A DNA stretch of 64,000 bases, from contig NZ_WSSB01000005.1 of assembly GCF_009831765.1 (NCBI RefSeq), positions 124,001 to 188,000 of the forward strand, given 5' to 3'. The DNA comes from Craterilacuibacter sinensis. Lineage in GTDB: Bacteria; Pseudomonadota; Gammaproteobacteria; Burkholderiales; Chromobacteriaceae. Positions 1 to 6,957 of the stretch are shown here, piece after piece; within the stretch, counting starts at the first letter, position 1, and each line of letters opens with the position of its first letter. Below the pieces are notes generated by a model. The model had not been told where the DNA came from, did not search any database, and saw nothing but the letters and a program-made list of their open reading frames with translations. Made by a program: the position numbers and the translations under genes.

Positions 1-131
1 TAGACGCCCTGCAAGGTCGACAGGATCAGCGCCTCGTGCGCGCCCACCGGGCGGGCATTGTTCAGGGTCAGCAAGATGGCCCAGCGCATCGATTCGCGGC
101 GAGCCTTAAGTGGGTCCAGGGCAGTGTGCAT
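1..131 (-). CDS. Mu gp26-like phage protein (N-terminal part)
   Basis: Only the first 43 codons lie in the window; the gene runs off the left edge. The ATG at 131 sits one base after the TGA of the upstream DUF2730 gene, so the two are probably translated together. The start reads MHTALDPLKARRESMRW, which resembles the small winged-helix-like proteins (VpaChn25_0724 type) that follow the DUF2730 gene in Mu-like phages. Its role is unknown; by position it belongs to the leader of the head-assembly operon. The family call rests on a short stretch and on gene order. Confidence 0.55.
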   Translation of the reverse strand, partial: MHTALDPLKARRESMRWAILLTLNNARPVGAHEALILSTLQGV

Positions 132-132
132 A

Positions 133-471
133 TCAGGGTCTTCCTTTGATGGCCAGCTGTTGCAGGCTGTGGGCCACGCCATCGAGCTTGGCTTCGATCG
201 TGGTCTGGTTACGGATAAAGTCTTCGCGGCGGACATACTCGAGCGGCAAGCTGGCCACCAGCTTGAGCACGTCCTTCTCCAGTTCGGATAACTTGGTGCG
301 CTGGGTTTCCAGCGTTTCGGCCGTTGTCTTTTGCGACTCGGCCACGCTCAGGAACTTCTGGTCGATATTGCGGCTGACCTGGCCGGCCAGAATCCGGGCG
401 ACAGTCCAGAAGCCGCCCAAAATGGTCAGCAGCAGGCTGACGACCTGCCATAGCGATAAGGTCAGGATCAT
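133..471 (-). CDS. DUF2730 family phage membrane protein (Mu gp25-like)
   Basis: Small protein of about 112 residues with one N-terminal membrane segment (about residues 4-24, ILTLSLWQVVSLLLTILGGF) followed by a charged coiled-coil region. This is the layout of the DUF2730 / Mu gp25 family, which sits between the TraR-like and gp26-like genes of Mu-like phages. I chose the ATG at 471 because it overlaps the upstream stop as ATGA and has a GGAAG element before it; an in-frame ATG at 483 would add four residues. No biochemical function is established for the family. Confidence 0.8.
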   Translation of the reverse strand: MILTLSLWQVVSLLLTILGGFWTVARILAGQVSRNIDQKFLSVAESQKTTAETLETQRTKLSELEKDVLKLVASLPLEYVRREDFIRNQTTIEAKLDGVAHSLQQLAIKGRP

Positions 472-677
472 CGTGTCTTCCATTTTTCGTAATCGTTTTG
501 GCAGTCAATGCAGCGGCGGCAGCTGGGCATCGCCTGGCGGCGTAGGGGCGGGATTTCATCGCCGCAGTCGATGCACTCCATCGTGCCAGGCTCACTTGTC
601 TGGCTTGCTTGTCGTGCAGACAGTGCCGCTTCGCGCAGTTGTTCATCCATGGCCTGCGCCTGATCAAAGAGATCCAT
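468..677 (-). CDS. TraR/DksA-type C4 zinc-finger protein
   Basis: A 69-residue protein with four cysteines arranged as CIDC (35, 38) and CRRC (53, 56), the zinc finger of the TraR/DksA family. Short members of this family bind in the secondary channel of RNA polymerase and change promoter output; many Mu-like phages carry one at this place. The acidic tip residues of full-length DksA are not obvious here, so an effect on polymerase is inference. The ATG has a GGAGG element five bases upstream and lies inside the last codons of the Rz gene (14-base overlap), and its stop overlaps the next start as ATGA. Confidence 0.85.
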   Translation of the reverse strand: MDLFDQAQAMDEQLREAALSARQASQTSEPGTMECIDCGDEIPPLRRQAMPSCRRCIDCQNDYEKWKTR

Positions 678-1266
678 CTGGCCCTCCCATGGTCAGCGTG
701 CGGTACTGGTCGACTAGGCTGTCCAGTTCACGGCACCAGCGGCCGTAGTCGGCGGCATGGGCAATGAGGTCTTCCGGTGGTAGCCCTGCACCGGCGTCGG
801 CGGCGGAAGCGGCTTGTCCAGCAGCTCCGGCCCCGGGCGTGGGCAAAGCCGGATCGTTTTCGGGGTAGCCAAGGGCGGCTCGGTAGAGGCGCAGCCCATC
901 AGGGCCAATGCCAGTAAAAGCGGCGCCATCCGATTTGGTCGCATCATCAATCCTTGTCTGCAATTGTTGCTGGGTGTGCGCCAGGCGGGCGCGGGTCTGG
1001 ATCAGCGCCCAGCCGACCTGATGGGCCGCATCGTTCAGGCGTTGCTGTTCGGCCACTGCCGTAGCCAGTTCGGCGCTACGGTCTGTCTGAGCAGCGAGCA
1101 GGGCTTTGTCGTGCGTTTGGGTCAGCGCGAGGATCTGTGCCTGATGTGCACGATCTGACACAAGCACACCTGCTTCGAAGCCGAAATAGGCGGTAAAGGC
1201 CAGCGGGATGATCCAGCGTCCGATCTTCAGCGCATTGGCCAGCATCAGGCGGGTCGGGTTAAGCAT
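664..1266 (-). CDS. Rz-like inner-membrane spanin
   Basis: About 200 residues: an N-terminal membrane anchor (about residues 14-33), then a long alpha-helical, Gln/Ala-rich stretch typical of i-spanins, and a proline/alanine-rich linker. Spanins link the inner and outer membranes and fuse them at the last step of phage lysis. The ATG at 1266 is preceded by AGGAG at good spacing; the frame is open further upstream but without a convincing start. A second gene, an Rz1-like lipoprotein, is fully contained in another frame (714-947), the classic nested Rz/Rz1 arrangement, which strongly supports the call. It follows holin-like and amidase genes in one lysis cassette. Confidence 0.8.
   Translation of the reverse strand: MLNPTRLMLANALKIGRWIIPLAFTAYFGFEAGVLVSDRAHQAQILALTQTHDKALLAAQTDRSAELATAVAEQQRLNDAAHQVGWALIQTRARLAHTQQQLQTRIDDATKSDGAAFTGIGPDGLRLYRAALGYPENDPALPTPGAGAAGQAASAADAGAGLPPEDLIAHAADYGRWCRELDSLVDQYRTLTMGGPDGSL
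714..947 (-). CDS. Rz1-like outer-membrane spanin lipoprotein, nested in Rz
   Basis: A 77-residue reading frame lying wholly inside the Rz gene in another frame. It begins with a basic stretch, a hydrophobic segment and the lipobox LMGC (Cys19), and its mature part is proline-rich, as in known Rz1 o-spanins. The ATG at 947 follows AAGG closely; ATG at 944 is an alternative. Rz1 proteins are lipid-anchored in the outer membrane and bind the C-terminus of Rz to complete the spanin complex. The call rests on lipobox, proline content and position, not on detailed sequence similarity. Confidence 0.75.
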   Translation of the reverse strand: MMRPNRMAPLLLALALMGCASTEPPLATPKTIRLCPRPGPELLDKPLPPPTPVQGYHRKTSLPMPPTTAAGAVNWTA

Positions 1267-1414
1267 GGCGACTCCTGTTTTGACGCTTGGCACGACGGGC
1301 TGCGGCAATGCCCGTGCGTCGGCCTGGGGTCGGGCTCTGGATGGTATGGGCGGGCAATAACCATTGACTCGGTAGTACCGGCCTTGGCAGCAGGGCAAGC
1401 AGAAGCCTAAGCAT
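1259..1414 (-). CDS. Small lysis-cassette protein of unknown function (51 aa)
   Basis: A 51-codon frame that starts inside the final codons of the holin-like gene and ends eight bases inside the Rz gene, filling exactly the gap between them. The product begins MLRLLLALLPRPVLPSQWLL and ends with a basic tail. Tight overlap on both sides suggests translational coupling and a real gene, but a hydrophobic start and a basic end can also arise by chance. I do not recognise it; an accessory lysis protein would be a guess. Confidence 0.4.
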   Translation of the reverse strand: MLRLLLALLPRPVLPSQWLLPAHTIQSPTPGRRTGIAAARRAKRQNRSRHA

Positions 1415-1643
1415 GGCTATTCTCCTTTTCCGGTTTGCCGCGCCAGGCTGCGATCAGGCGCAATGCCGCCGCATAGCCGCCGACCAGGCCGAGGTAGATC
1501 AGCCAGGTGTCGGTAGACAGCGTGTTGTGCATGCCCTGGTAAACAAACATGCCGGTTGCCGTGGCGCAGGCCACATTGGCCCAGAGCTTGGTGTGGCTCA
1601 TACGGCCGGTATCCGGGTTGGAAATCAGATCAGACAGTCGCAT
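1407..1643 (-). CDS. Holin-like small membrane protein (DUF2644-like)
   Basis: A 78-residue protein with two predicted membrane segments (about residues 20-37 and 46-66) and a charged C-terminal tail (RGKPEKENSHA). It lies between the endolysin and spanin genes, the usual place of a holin, which forms the inner-membrane lesion that triggers lysis. The N-terminal half (MRLSDLISNPDTGRMSHTKL) resembles small Mu-like prophage proteins I associate with DUF2644. Family assignment is tentative; the holin role is inferred from size, topology and position. Confidence 0.65.
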   Translation of the reverse strand: MRLSDLISNPDTGRMSHTKLWANVACATATGMFVYQGMHNTLSTDTWLIYLGLVGGYAAALRLIAAWRGKPEKENSHA

Positions 1644-1646
1644 GGT

Positions 1647-2168
1647 CTACTCCAGCGTGTGGCCACTGACCGGCTGCATGCCGCCAGCGATCCACGCGGC
1701 AACGTCAAAGCCCGGGCAGGTCTTGGTCCATTCGTTCGGGGTTATTTGTCCGTCACCGTTCAGATCCGGCGACAGGTCGCGATGGCCGGTAATACGGGCA
1801 GTCGGGTATTGCGCCTGCAGTGCCTTCACCAGACTGTGCAGGGCATCCCACTGGGCGCGGGTGTAGCGGTCGGTGCCGACCAGACAGATTCCGATCGAAT
1901 TGGCATTGTGGCCTTGGGCGTGGGCGCCGACTTCGTCCAGCGCGCGTCCCAGTGACTTGCGCCCATCGGTATCCAGCACGAAGTGATAGCCAATCGACGT
2001 CAGGTTCGGGTTGAAGCGGGCAATCGCGTCGGCTTGGCGCTTGAAACCACGCCGGCTATGCCAGACATCGATGATGCCGGCCGCACTCTGGCGACCGTCA
2101 TTCTTGGCAAGCTGCTTGCCGTTCGGGCTGGCAGCGCAGTGAATCACAATCAGTTTGATGGGGCGCAT
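1647..2168 (-). CDS. Phage N-acetylmuramoyl-L-alanine amidase (endolysin)
   Basis: A 173-residue amidase_2 (T7-lysozyme-like) enzyme that cleaves the bond between muramic acid and the stem peptide. The three zinc ligands are visible: His in VIHCAAS near the N-terminus, His in GHRDLSPD, and Cys in KTCPGFD. A short DLNGDGQI insert between the last two ligands looks like a calcium-binding loop and is common in this group. The ATG at 2168 has AAAGGAGAGG directly upstream; the frame could start 11 codons earlier but without a good site. It is the first gene of the lysis cassette, downstream of the Mor terminator, and so probably depends on a late promoter. Confidence 0.93.
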   Translation of the reverse strand: MRPIKLIVIHCAASPNGKQLAKNDGRQSAAGIIDVWHSRRGFKRQADAIARFNPNLTSIGYHFVLDTDGRKSLGRALDEVGAHAQGHNANSIGICLVGTDRYTRAQWDALHSLVKALQAQYPTARITGHRDLSPDLNGDGQITPNEWTKTCPGFDVAAWIAGGMQPVSGHTLE

Positions 2169-2244
2169 GACCTCTCCTTTCGAGAAGACATGCTCGGGCA
2201 AACGAGGGCGGGGCAGGGCTAGGTCAAATGTCAGAACACAGAAG

Positions 2245-2270
2245 TGAAAAGCCCCGCACAGGGCGGGGTG
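2245..2270 (-). terminator. Rho-independent terminator after mor
   Basis: On the minus strand a six-base-pair GC stem (2252-2257 with 2263-2268, five-base loop) is followed by TTTTC. It lies just after the mor stop codon and separates the early/middle operon from the lysis genes. Confidence 0.75.
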
Positions 2271-2274
2271 TGGG

Positions 2275-2706
2275 TCAGAACAGGCTGGGCTGGGTCGGGT
2301 CGGGGACGCGACTTGGGCGCTTGAGGATGCGCCAGATGGTGCGGTCTGCCAGTTTGAAGCGTCCCGCCAGTTCGCGTACGGAAATATTGGCGGATTGCCC
2401 TGTCGTCAGACTGTCAAAACGCGCGCGCAATTCGCGGTCTCTCAGTTCCAGCAGCGCATCGTAGCAGCGCGGAATGTAGATCACGCTACCGCCGTAATGG
2501 CGGGCGATGACCCCGGCTTCGCGCTGCCCGATGATCTCGCTGACCCACTGGAACAGGGCGATACCCTCCGGGGTGCGTCCTTTGGGTACTTTGAATGTGG
2601 TGCCGCCCATGGCCTGTACCAGTGCCAACGCGGCAGGGAAACCGATCAACTGGGCAATGTCGCGGATCGATTCGGGGAGTAGTTCGGTGACGTCATCCAG
2701 TTTCAT
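2275..2706 (-). CDS. mor: Mor-family middle-operon transcription activator
   Basis: A 143-residue protein of the Mor/C family of phage Mu. In Mu, Mor dimers bind the middle promoter Pm and recruit RNA polymerase. Visible features are the N-terminal dimerisation region (LDDVTELLPESIRDIAQLIG), the conserved central YGGSVIYIPR strand motif and a C-terminal helix-turn-helix (VRELAGRFKLADRTIWRIL). I start at MKLDDV (ATG at 2706), the usual family start; the frame stays open upstream. It is the last gene of the leftward early transcript and is followed by a terminator, as expected for a switch protein. Confidence 0.9.
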   Translation of the reverse strand: MKLDDVTELLPESIRDIAQLIGFPAALALVQAMGGTTFKVPKGRTPEGIALFQWVSEIIGQREAGVIARHYGGSVIYIPRCYDALLELRDRELRARFDSLTTGQSANISVRELAGRFKLADRTIWRILKRPSRVPDPTQPSLF

Positions 2707-2797
2707 GGTGTTGTGCCTGTATGGTGACGGGCCGGCTTGCGTGTTGGCAAGACGGCCCGTTGTTTTGACACACACCATTATTCACACGCGGATTTTT

Positions 2798-3199
2798 TTA
2801 ACGGTCGCGATTTGTACGTTTTGCATCATAAATCAGCGCCTGCATGATTTTGCTGGCCTGCGCGTCGTCGCACCACTGCACACGCTCGATCTTGAACATG
2901 CGTTTGGCCATCGCATCAGCGTAAGACCAGGGGCGGCTTGCATCAGTCAGTAGCGCCTCCAGTTTGCGCATGATGGCTGCGCTGGCCTTGGGTGCATCTG
3001 GCTTGCGACCCTTGTTGCGTGGCGGTGTCGGCTTCCAGCCGCAACGCTTGCAGTGATCCAGCACCTTCTGGGCACCGGCAGCATCCAGATCCTTGCTGGA
3101 GCTCACGCCCGCCACGCTTTGCAGCATGGCACGGTAGGTGTCGTCGTCCAGGGCCAATGCTTTCTTGGCAATGTGGATCTTGGCGAGCCAGTTTTTCAT
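2798..3199 (-). CDS. GemA / gp16 family regulatory protein
   Basis: A 133-residue protein of the GemA (DUF1018, gp16) family. The family signature is visible at the start, KIHIAKKALALDDDTYRAML, and at the end, ERVQWCDDAQASKIMQAL. In Mu, GemA is an early protein that changes host gene expression and DNA supercoiling; its mechanism is poorly known. The ATG at 3199 has AAGGA at good spacing, while the longer frame upstream has no good start. It is directly upstream of mor, as in Mu relatives. Confidence 0.88.
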   Translation of the reverse strand: MKNWLAKIHIAKKALALDDDTYRAMLQSVAGVSSSKDLDAAGAQKVLDHCKRCGWKPTPPRNKGRKPDAPKASAAIMRKLEALLTDASRPWSYADAMAKRMFKIERVQWCDDAQASKIMQALIYDAKRTNRDR

Positions 3200-3349
3200 C
3201 TTGATTCCTTGTGTCGGCATGGGCTGAGCGATCCGGCGTTTTCTGAGGACGGCACTCCGGTTAAGGTTTATCGGAGCGAATCGCTCACCGATGCAGGCGC
3301 TAAAGCACTTTGCGGAACCGGCGCACGGGCACCGGCTCGACATCGGGCT

Positions 3350-3778
3350 CTATGCTGTTTCTTCTTCGGTAACGATCTGGATGGAGTCGCAGACTTTGCA
3401 CAGGTGGTTGATGGCCGATCTGCCGCTTGCCCACGAAATGTTGTAAACCGTGATGTTCTTGGTCAAGTAAGACTCTTCGGCGCACATTTTTTTGAAGTAG
3501 CGCTTGCCGACTGCCTTCTCCATATCAGCCTTGTATTTCTTGCTGACAACTGGCCGCACTTGCTTGTTCAAGAACTTCTGTTCTGGATGCTCCTCTCTTC
3601 CGGACATCCACTTGCCCTCCCAGCGACCATCAACGTAGGTGATTACGCGGTAGCGCATGCCCTTGGCTCGCTCAACGGCAAGGGAGACTTTGTGGCCATC
3701 ACACAGGAGACTGACTCGGCCCCATGGGCTATCTAGCTTATTGATCAGTTCTTGTCTTTGTTCTTTGGTTAGCTTCAT
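3350..3778 (-). CDS. Hypothetical Mu-like phage protein (142 aa)
   Basis: The product starts MKLTKEQRQELINKLDSPWG and is rich in Lys and Arg, with a C-terminal pair of cysteines (LCKVC). I recall similar proteins of unknown function in transposable phages, but no function can be given. The ATG at 3778 has AAGGGA upstream; an ATG seven codons earlier is possible. The base composition is clearly more AT-rich than the neighbouring transposase genes, which suggests a separately acquired gene. It lies between the HU gene and gemA, after two hairpins at 3803-3841. Confidence 0.65.
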   Translation of the reverse strand: MKLTKEQRQELINKLDSPWGRVSLLCDGHKVSLAVERAKGMRYRVITYVDGRWEGKWMSGREEHPEQKFLNKQVRPVVSKKYKADMEKAVGKRYFKKMCAEESYLTKNITVYNISWASGRSAINHLCKVCDSIQIVTEEETA

Positions 3779-3802
3779 GCTTTTCCCTTGGCTGCTCATC
3801 AG

Positions 3803-3841
3803 TACCGGGCCACCATGCCCGGTAGACCGCCTCGCGGCGGT
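3803..3841 (-). terminator. Two adjacent hairpins after the HU gene
   Basis: Stem A pairs 3803-3810 with 3817-3824 (eight base pairs, six-base loop). Stem B pairs 3826-3831 with 3836-3841. They lie just downstream of the HU stop codon on the minus strand. No strong T-run follows on that strand, so they may attenuate transcription or protect the RNA end and need not stop transcription fully. Confidence 0.5.
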
Positions 3842-3854
3842 TTCGCTTTTGTGA

Positions 3855-4145
3855 TTAAGCGACGGCGTCTTTCAGCGCCTTGGCCGGGGTGAAGTCCGGC
3901 ACGTGCTTGGCCGGGATCTGGATGGTTTCTCCTGTCTTCGGATTACGGCCGGTGCGGGCTGCCTTGGCCTTGACCACCAGCTTGCCAATCCCCGGAAGCG
4001 GTACGTCTTCGCCAGCCTTGAGGCGGTCGGTGGTCACGTCGCCCAGCGCATCCAGCAGGGCGGAAACGTCTGCCTTGCTGACGGCACGGTCGTAGCGGAT
4101 TTTCATGGTCTCGGTGATGCGTTCGATCAGGTCTTGCTTGGTCAT
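3855..4145 (-). CDS. HU-family DNA-binding protein (phage-encoded)
   Basis: A 96-residue HU/IHF-type histone-like protein. Family marks are the N-terminal MTKQDLIERI helix, the GIGKL turn and the DNA-arm motif GRNPKTGETIQIPA. HU bends DNA; in Mu, host HU and IHF are needed to build the transposition complex, so a phage copy could serve its own transpososome (inference). I place the start at the ATG at 4145, which has AAGGA upstream and gives the normal family length. A GTG at 4238, right after a GGAGGAGGA run, would add an unlikely 31-residue extension. Confidence 0.9.
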   Translation of the reverse strand: MTKQDLIERITETMKIRYDRAVSKADVSALLDALGDVTTDRLKAGEDVPLPGIGKLVVKAKAARTGRNPKTGETIQIPAKHVPDFTPAKALKDAVA

Positions 4146-4234
4146 ATTGGCGTTCCTTATCAGATTAAAAATCGAGTATTTTGGGATGTTCCCAGTGCGC
4201 AGATTGCGGATCAGTAGCTTGTAGTTTGCGGTGC

Positions 4235-4489
4235 TCACTCCTCCTCCATGTATGCTTCAACCACACAAGGTGTCACGTTAAATGGAAGCTTCCCCAAGCG
4301 GCTCAGTGCAATAGAAACCCCAAGGCGAATGCCCTTGGCAATATCGCTATCTGCCGATATCAAAGCTTCACCCAGCTTCAGGTCAGCCGTTTTTTCTTCT
4401 ACAACTAACTCCAGCTGGGTTACTTGGCCTCCGTGCCATTCCTGCAAATTTTTAATGAAGTCTATAAATTCTTGATTAGTTGTTTGCAT
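4235..4489 (-). CDS. Hypothetical phage protein (84 aa)
   Basis: An 84-residue acidic protein starting MQTTNQEFIDFIKNLQEWHG. The ATG at 4489 follows the DUF3164 stop by one base and has a G-rich element before it, so the gene looks coupled to the upstream one. It is more AT-rich than its neighbours. I do not recognise a family. Its place between DUF3164 and HU marks it as an early-operon accessory gene. Confidence 0.6.
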   Translation of the reverse strand: MQTTNQEFIDFIKNLQEWHGGQVTQLELVVEEKTADLKLGEALISADSDIAKGIRLGVSIALSRLGKLPFNVTPCVVEAYMEEE

Positions 4490-4490
4490 C

Positions 4491-5108
4491 TCATACCCCC
4501 GCGATATCAAGTGAAATAGGGCGGTACTGGTCACTGTCGCCGACCCGCTCGTACACCCGGATATAGGATTTCGAACACTGCACCCGCACCGAGTCGTTCA
4601 GCGCATCCATCGCCCGCTGCCACTTCTCGTCCTGAATATCGAGGCGGCGCAAGCTAAGGATGCGGCCGGTGCTGATATTGCCGGCCTTGTCGACATTGAA
4701 GGCGTCGTTGATCAGCGCGCGGATCTCGCTGCGGGCGCCTTCGGTCCACTCGTGCACGCACTCATCAATTAGCGACTTGGCCGCCTGCAGCCCCTCGTCG
4801 AAGGTCAGCGTGTCCTGGATGGCGCGTTGCACCTTGTAGCGGCCATCAAAGCTCACCAGGCTGACATTGCCCTTGGTGCCGCCCAGTTGCGAGCCATAGC
4901 GCTCGGCCGATAGCTCGATAAAGGCACCGATGTCGGCAAACACGCCGGTCTTGAAGATGGCCAGCGTCTGGCTGACCTCGCGGGCTCGGGTCACAATTTC
5001 CCCGACCAGCTCGTCGCGGGCCAGATCAATCGGTTTGATGGTTTCCAGCGGGATCAGCCGGCCCTTTGCATCGGCCTTGTAGCCAGCCGGAATTACTTGT
5101 TGTTGCAT
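4491..5108 (-). CDS. DUF3164 family phage protein
   Basis: A 205-residue protein matching the DUF3164 family of Mu-like phages: it begins with a short proline/glycine segment and a PLETIKPIDLARDELV motif, followed by a helical domain and a conserved FDGRYKVQRAIQDTLTFDEG block. The family is always found in the early region of transposable phages, often where Mu has gam-like functions, but no activity is known. AGGAG precedes the ATG at a normal distance. Confidence 0.85.
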   Translation of the reverse strand: MQQQVIPAGYKADAKGRLIPLETIKPIDLARDELVGEIVTRAREVSQTLAIFKTGVFADIGAFIELSAERYGSQLGGTKGNVSLVSFDGRYKVQRAIQDTLTFDEGLQAAKSLIDECVHEWTEGARSEIRALINDAFNVDKAGNISTGRILSLRRLDIQDEKWQRAMDALNDSVRVQCSKSYIRVYERVGDSDQYRPISLDIAGV

Positions 5109-5111
5109 GCG

Positions 5112-5489
5112 TTACTCCTGAGTGTTCGGTGTCATTTTTTTCCCAAGCTGCGCCATCATGGTGCGCAGCCGGGTCAGGTTTTTCTGTCGCTGTGCCTCGG
5201 TCATTTTGGGCGGCGGCAAGGCCATCAGCGGCGGCCTTGCCGGCAGGTGATCCATAAACACCCGAGGTGTCGGCCAGCGGTCGCAGTGGCTATAGAGCAG
5301 GCGAAACGCCTGCTGGATACGCCGCGCATCCAGCCGCTCGTCCCAGGCGATGGGCTGGCCGGACAATGCCTCCAGCCAGATATCCAGCGTCAGGGTGACG
5401 CTGTCTTCCGGTGGGGCACCGTTCAAACGTAGCGCCAGCATCCCTTGCAGGCCGCGTGCGACCTCGCGTTCCAGCCATTTTTCAGCCAC
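5112..5489 (-). CDS. Hypothetical early phage protein (about 125 aa)
   Basis: The product has an acidic, Leu/Trp-rich first half and a conserved-looking second half with WPTPRVFMDHLPARPPLMALPPP broken into short Pro-rich units, then a basic helix. Proteins with this WPTPR...HLP pattern occur in Mu-like phages of Neisseria and Pseudomonas relatives without known function. The start is uncertain: GTG at 5489 lies nine bases after a GGAGG, GTG at 5495 three bases after it; both overlap the preceding gene. Confidence 0.65.
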   Translation of the reverse strand: MAEKWLEREVARGLQGMLALRLNGAPPEDSVTLTLDIWLEALSGQPIAWDERLDARRIQQAFRLLYSHCDRWPTPRVFMDHLPARPPLMALPPPKMTEAQRQKNLTRLRTMMAQLGKKMTPNTQE

Positions 5490-5964
5490 GGGCACGTTCC
5501 TCCAGTGCGGCAATGGCCGACAAGGTGCGCGAGGCCGGCTTGCCCGGTGCAGGCCGCGCTTCGCCTCCTACCAGTACCGGCACACTTTGCGGACGCCAGT
5601 TGCTGATCACCTCATACAGCCAGCCGTGGCCCTTGAGTGGCAACGTCAGTCGGCCGGCATCGCGGGCGGCGAGGGTCTGCTCGATCGCCCAGATCCATGC
5701 CTCGGCCGGCGCCTCAAATACCTGGCCTCCACGGCTGATGCGCTGGTTCTGGATGTCGGGCAGCAGCTCACCCAGCAGGCGCGCCACCCGATCCATGGTC
5801 AGCTCCCGGGTTTCCGGCCGGAACAGCGCCAGATAGCGGATCACAGTAGAGCCAAACGCACCGCCCAGCTTGAAGACGGACATCAGTGCCTCGCGGCCGG
5901 CATCATGCTGGACGAGGGCATCCAGCGACACGGTGGTGCCGCAGGCAGGGCAACGTGTTCTCAT
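5482..5964 (-). CDS. Hypothetical early phage protein with N-terminal zinc knuckle
   Basis: A 160-residue protein starting MRTRCPACGTTVSLDALVQH. The CPAC pair suggests half of a metal site, perhaps completed in a dimer. The rest is helical with a conserved RVARLLGELLPDIQ segment and a LTLPLKGHGWLYEV motif. This protein type is widespread in transposable phages but unnamed. Its ATG overlaps the stop of the upstream gene as ATGA, showing it is part of a coupled translation unit. Confidence 0.75.
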   Translation of the reverse strand: MRTRCPACGTTVSLDALVQHDAGREALMSVFKLGGAFGSTVIRYLALFRPETRELTMDRVARLLGELLPDIQNQRISRGGQVFEAPAEAWIWAIEQTLAARDAGRLTLPLKGHGWLYEVISNWRPQSVPVLVGGEARPAPGKPASRTLSAIAALEERARG

Positions 5965-6329
5965 GCCAGCCTCCCGTGCTGTTTCGTCTGCTCCATATTG
6001 GCACGCACCATCCGGGCGATGATCCGGTCCAGCTCGCTGCCACTCAGGTTGCTGATGCGTTGACCATCCGCCGGCGAGGGTCGCCCGGACTTGCTATAGG
6101 TGCGAGCAAACGCGGACGTTTTGGCATAGATAAGATGCTCGCCCTGGCTGGCGCGCGCGGATACCTTGCGGATCACCTTGATTTCACCCAGCTTGGCCAG
6201 ATAGCTCAGCGAGCTGCTGATCTGGCGGTAGCACAGTTCGGGCAAGGCTTCGCTCAGTGCCCGGGTAGAAAACTCCGGCAGCGGGCGCGCCGCGATCCTG
6301 ACCTTGTCGATCAATCGTGTGGCAGCCAT
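5961..6329 (-). CDS. Hypothetical early phage protein, possibly winged-helix
   Basis: A 122-residue protein. The stretch PEFSTRALSEALPELCYRQISSSLSYLA, read in pieces, looks like the two core helices of a winged helix, followed by a KLGEIKVIRK wing. The C-terminal part is basic and polar. The start ATG overlaps the preceding stop (TGATG) and has GGAGG seven bases upstream. A role in phage gene control is a guess from the fold-like pattern. Confidence 0.65.
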   Translation of the reverse strand: MAATRLIDKVRIAARPLPEFSTRALSEALPELCYRQISSSLSYLAKLGEIKVIRKVSARASQGEHLIYAKTSAFARTYSKSGRPSPADGQRISNLSGSELDRIIARMVRANMEQTKQHGRLA

Positions 6330-6631
6330 CACGCCGCCTCCTGTTCGATCCAGACAACACGCAGGCCATTCGGGGTGTGGAACTGCCCCTCGCGAAAACG
6401 CCCCAGTAGCGGCTGGCTGCCCGCGCCGAAATAAGTTGCTTTGCCGCTTAGCACCAGACGCTTGAGGCGGCGTTCCGGCTGGATCACCAGCGTCGGTTTG
6501 GCCGGGCAGGCTTCGTTGTGGCGGATGGACAGCACGGCATAGCCTTCGCCATCCAGCCAGCGGATAGCCTCAACCAGCTTGTGCGTGCCGTGAATAAAGT
6601 GGCTATTGGATTTGACCTGGGTATTCGTCAT
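6329..6631 (-). CDS. Hypothetical early phage protein (100 aa)
   Basis: The product (start MTNTQVKSNSHFIHGTHKLV) has a beta-rich pattern with a RHNEACPAKPTLVI segment and ends LRVVWIEQEAA. I do not recognise it. The ATG at 6631 overlaps the stop of the HTH gene upstream as ATGA and has AGGGAAACAGG before it. It belongs to the same coupled run of early genes. Confidence 0.6.
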   Translation of the reverse strand: MTNTQVKSNSHFIHGTHKLVEAIRWLDGEGYAVLSIRHNEACPAKPTLVIQPERRLKRLVLSGKATYFGAGSQPLLGRFREGQFHTPNGLRVVWIEQEAA

Positions 6632-6957
6632 GCCTGTTTCCCTTCCTGATCCATTTCCGGGCGGCGGCTGCAGCGCTGGCAGGCCATCCAGTGTTTGAGT
6701 GCCATCGGGCTGCTGGTCGGTGCCTCGCCGCATGCGCGCTCGGCGCACTGCATGATCGAGATTTCACCGCCGGTGAACGGGCATTCCACCCGGCTGTACA
6801 CCTCATAGATCCGGCGCTCGACATGGCGTGTTTCGCCCGGGTAGCGGCCCGAGTGCACCAGGGAAATCGTGGTACGCGAATAGCCCAGCTCGCTTGCGAC
6901 CGCGCTGATATTGCTGCGCTCGATCGCGGTATTCAGCAGTGTTTTCCACAGTTCCAT
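6628..6957 (-). CDS. Helix-turn-helix protein with C-terminal cysteines
   Basis: A 109-residue protein. Residues about 15-38 (ISAVASELGYSRTTISLVHS) form a clear helix-turn-helix. The C-terminal half has cysteines in CPF, MQC, RAC and ACQRC patterns, which could form a zinc site. It is likely a DNA-binding regulator of the phage early region. The start overlaps the previous stop as TGATG, with GGAGG upstream, and its stop overlaps the next ATG. Confidence 0.72.
   Translation of the reverse strand: MELWKTLLNTAIERSNISAVASELGYSRTTISLVHSGRYPGETRHVERRIYEVYSRVECPFTGGEISIMQCAERACGEAPTSSPMALKHWMACQRCSRRPEMDQEGKQA

Noticed and set aside
4146-4238. N-terminal extension of HU from a GTG after GGAGGAGGA
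   Set aside because: HU proteins start at MTKQDLIE-like sequences, and a good ribosome site precedes that ATG. The purine run encodes the Glu codons that end the upstream gene.
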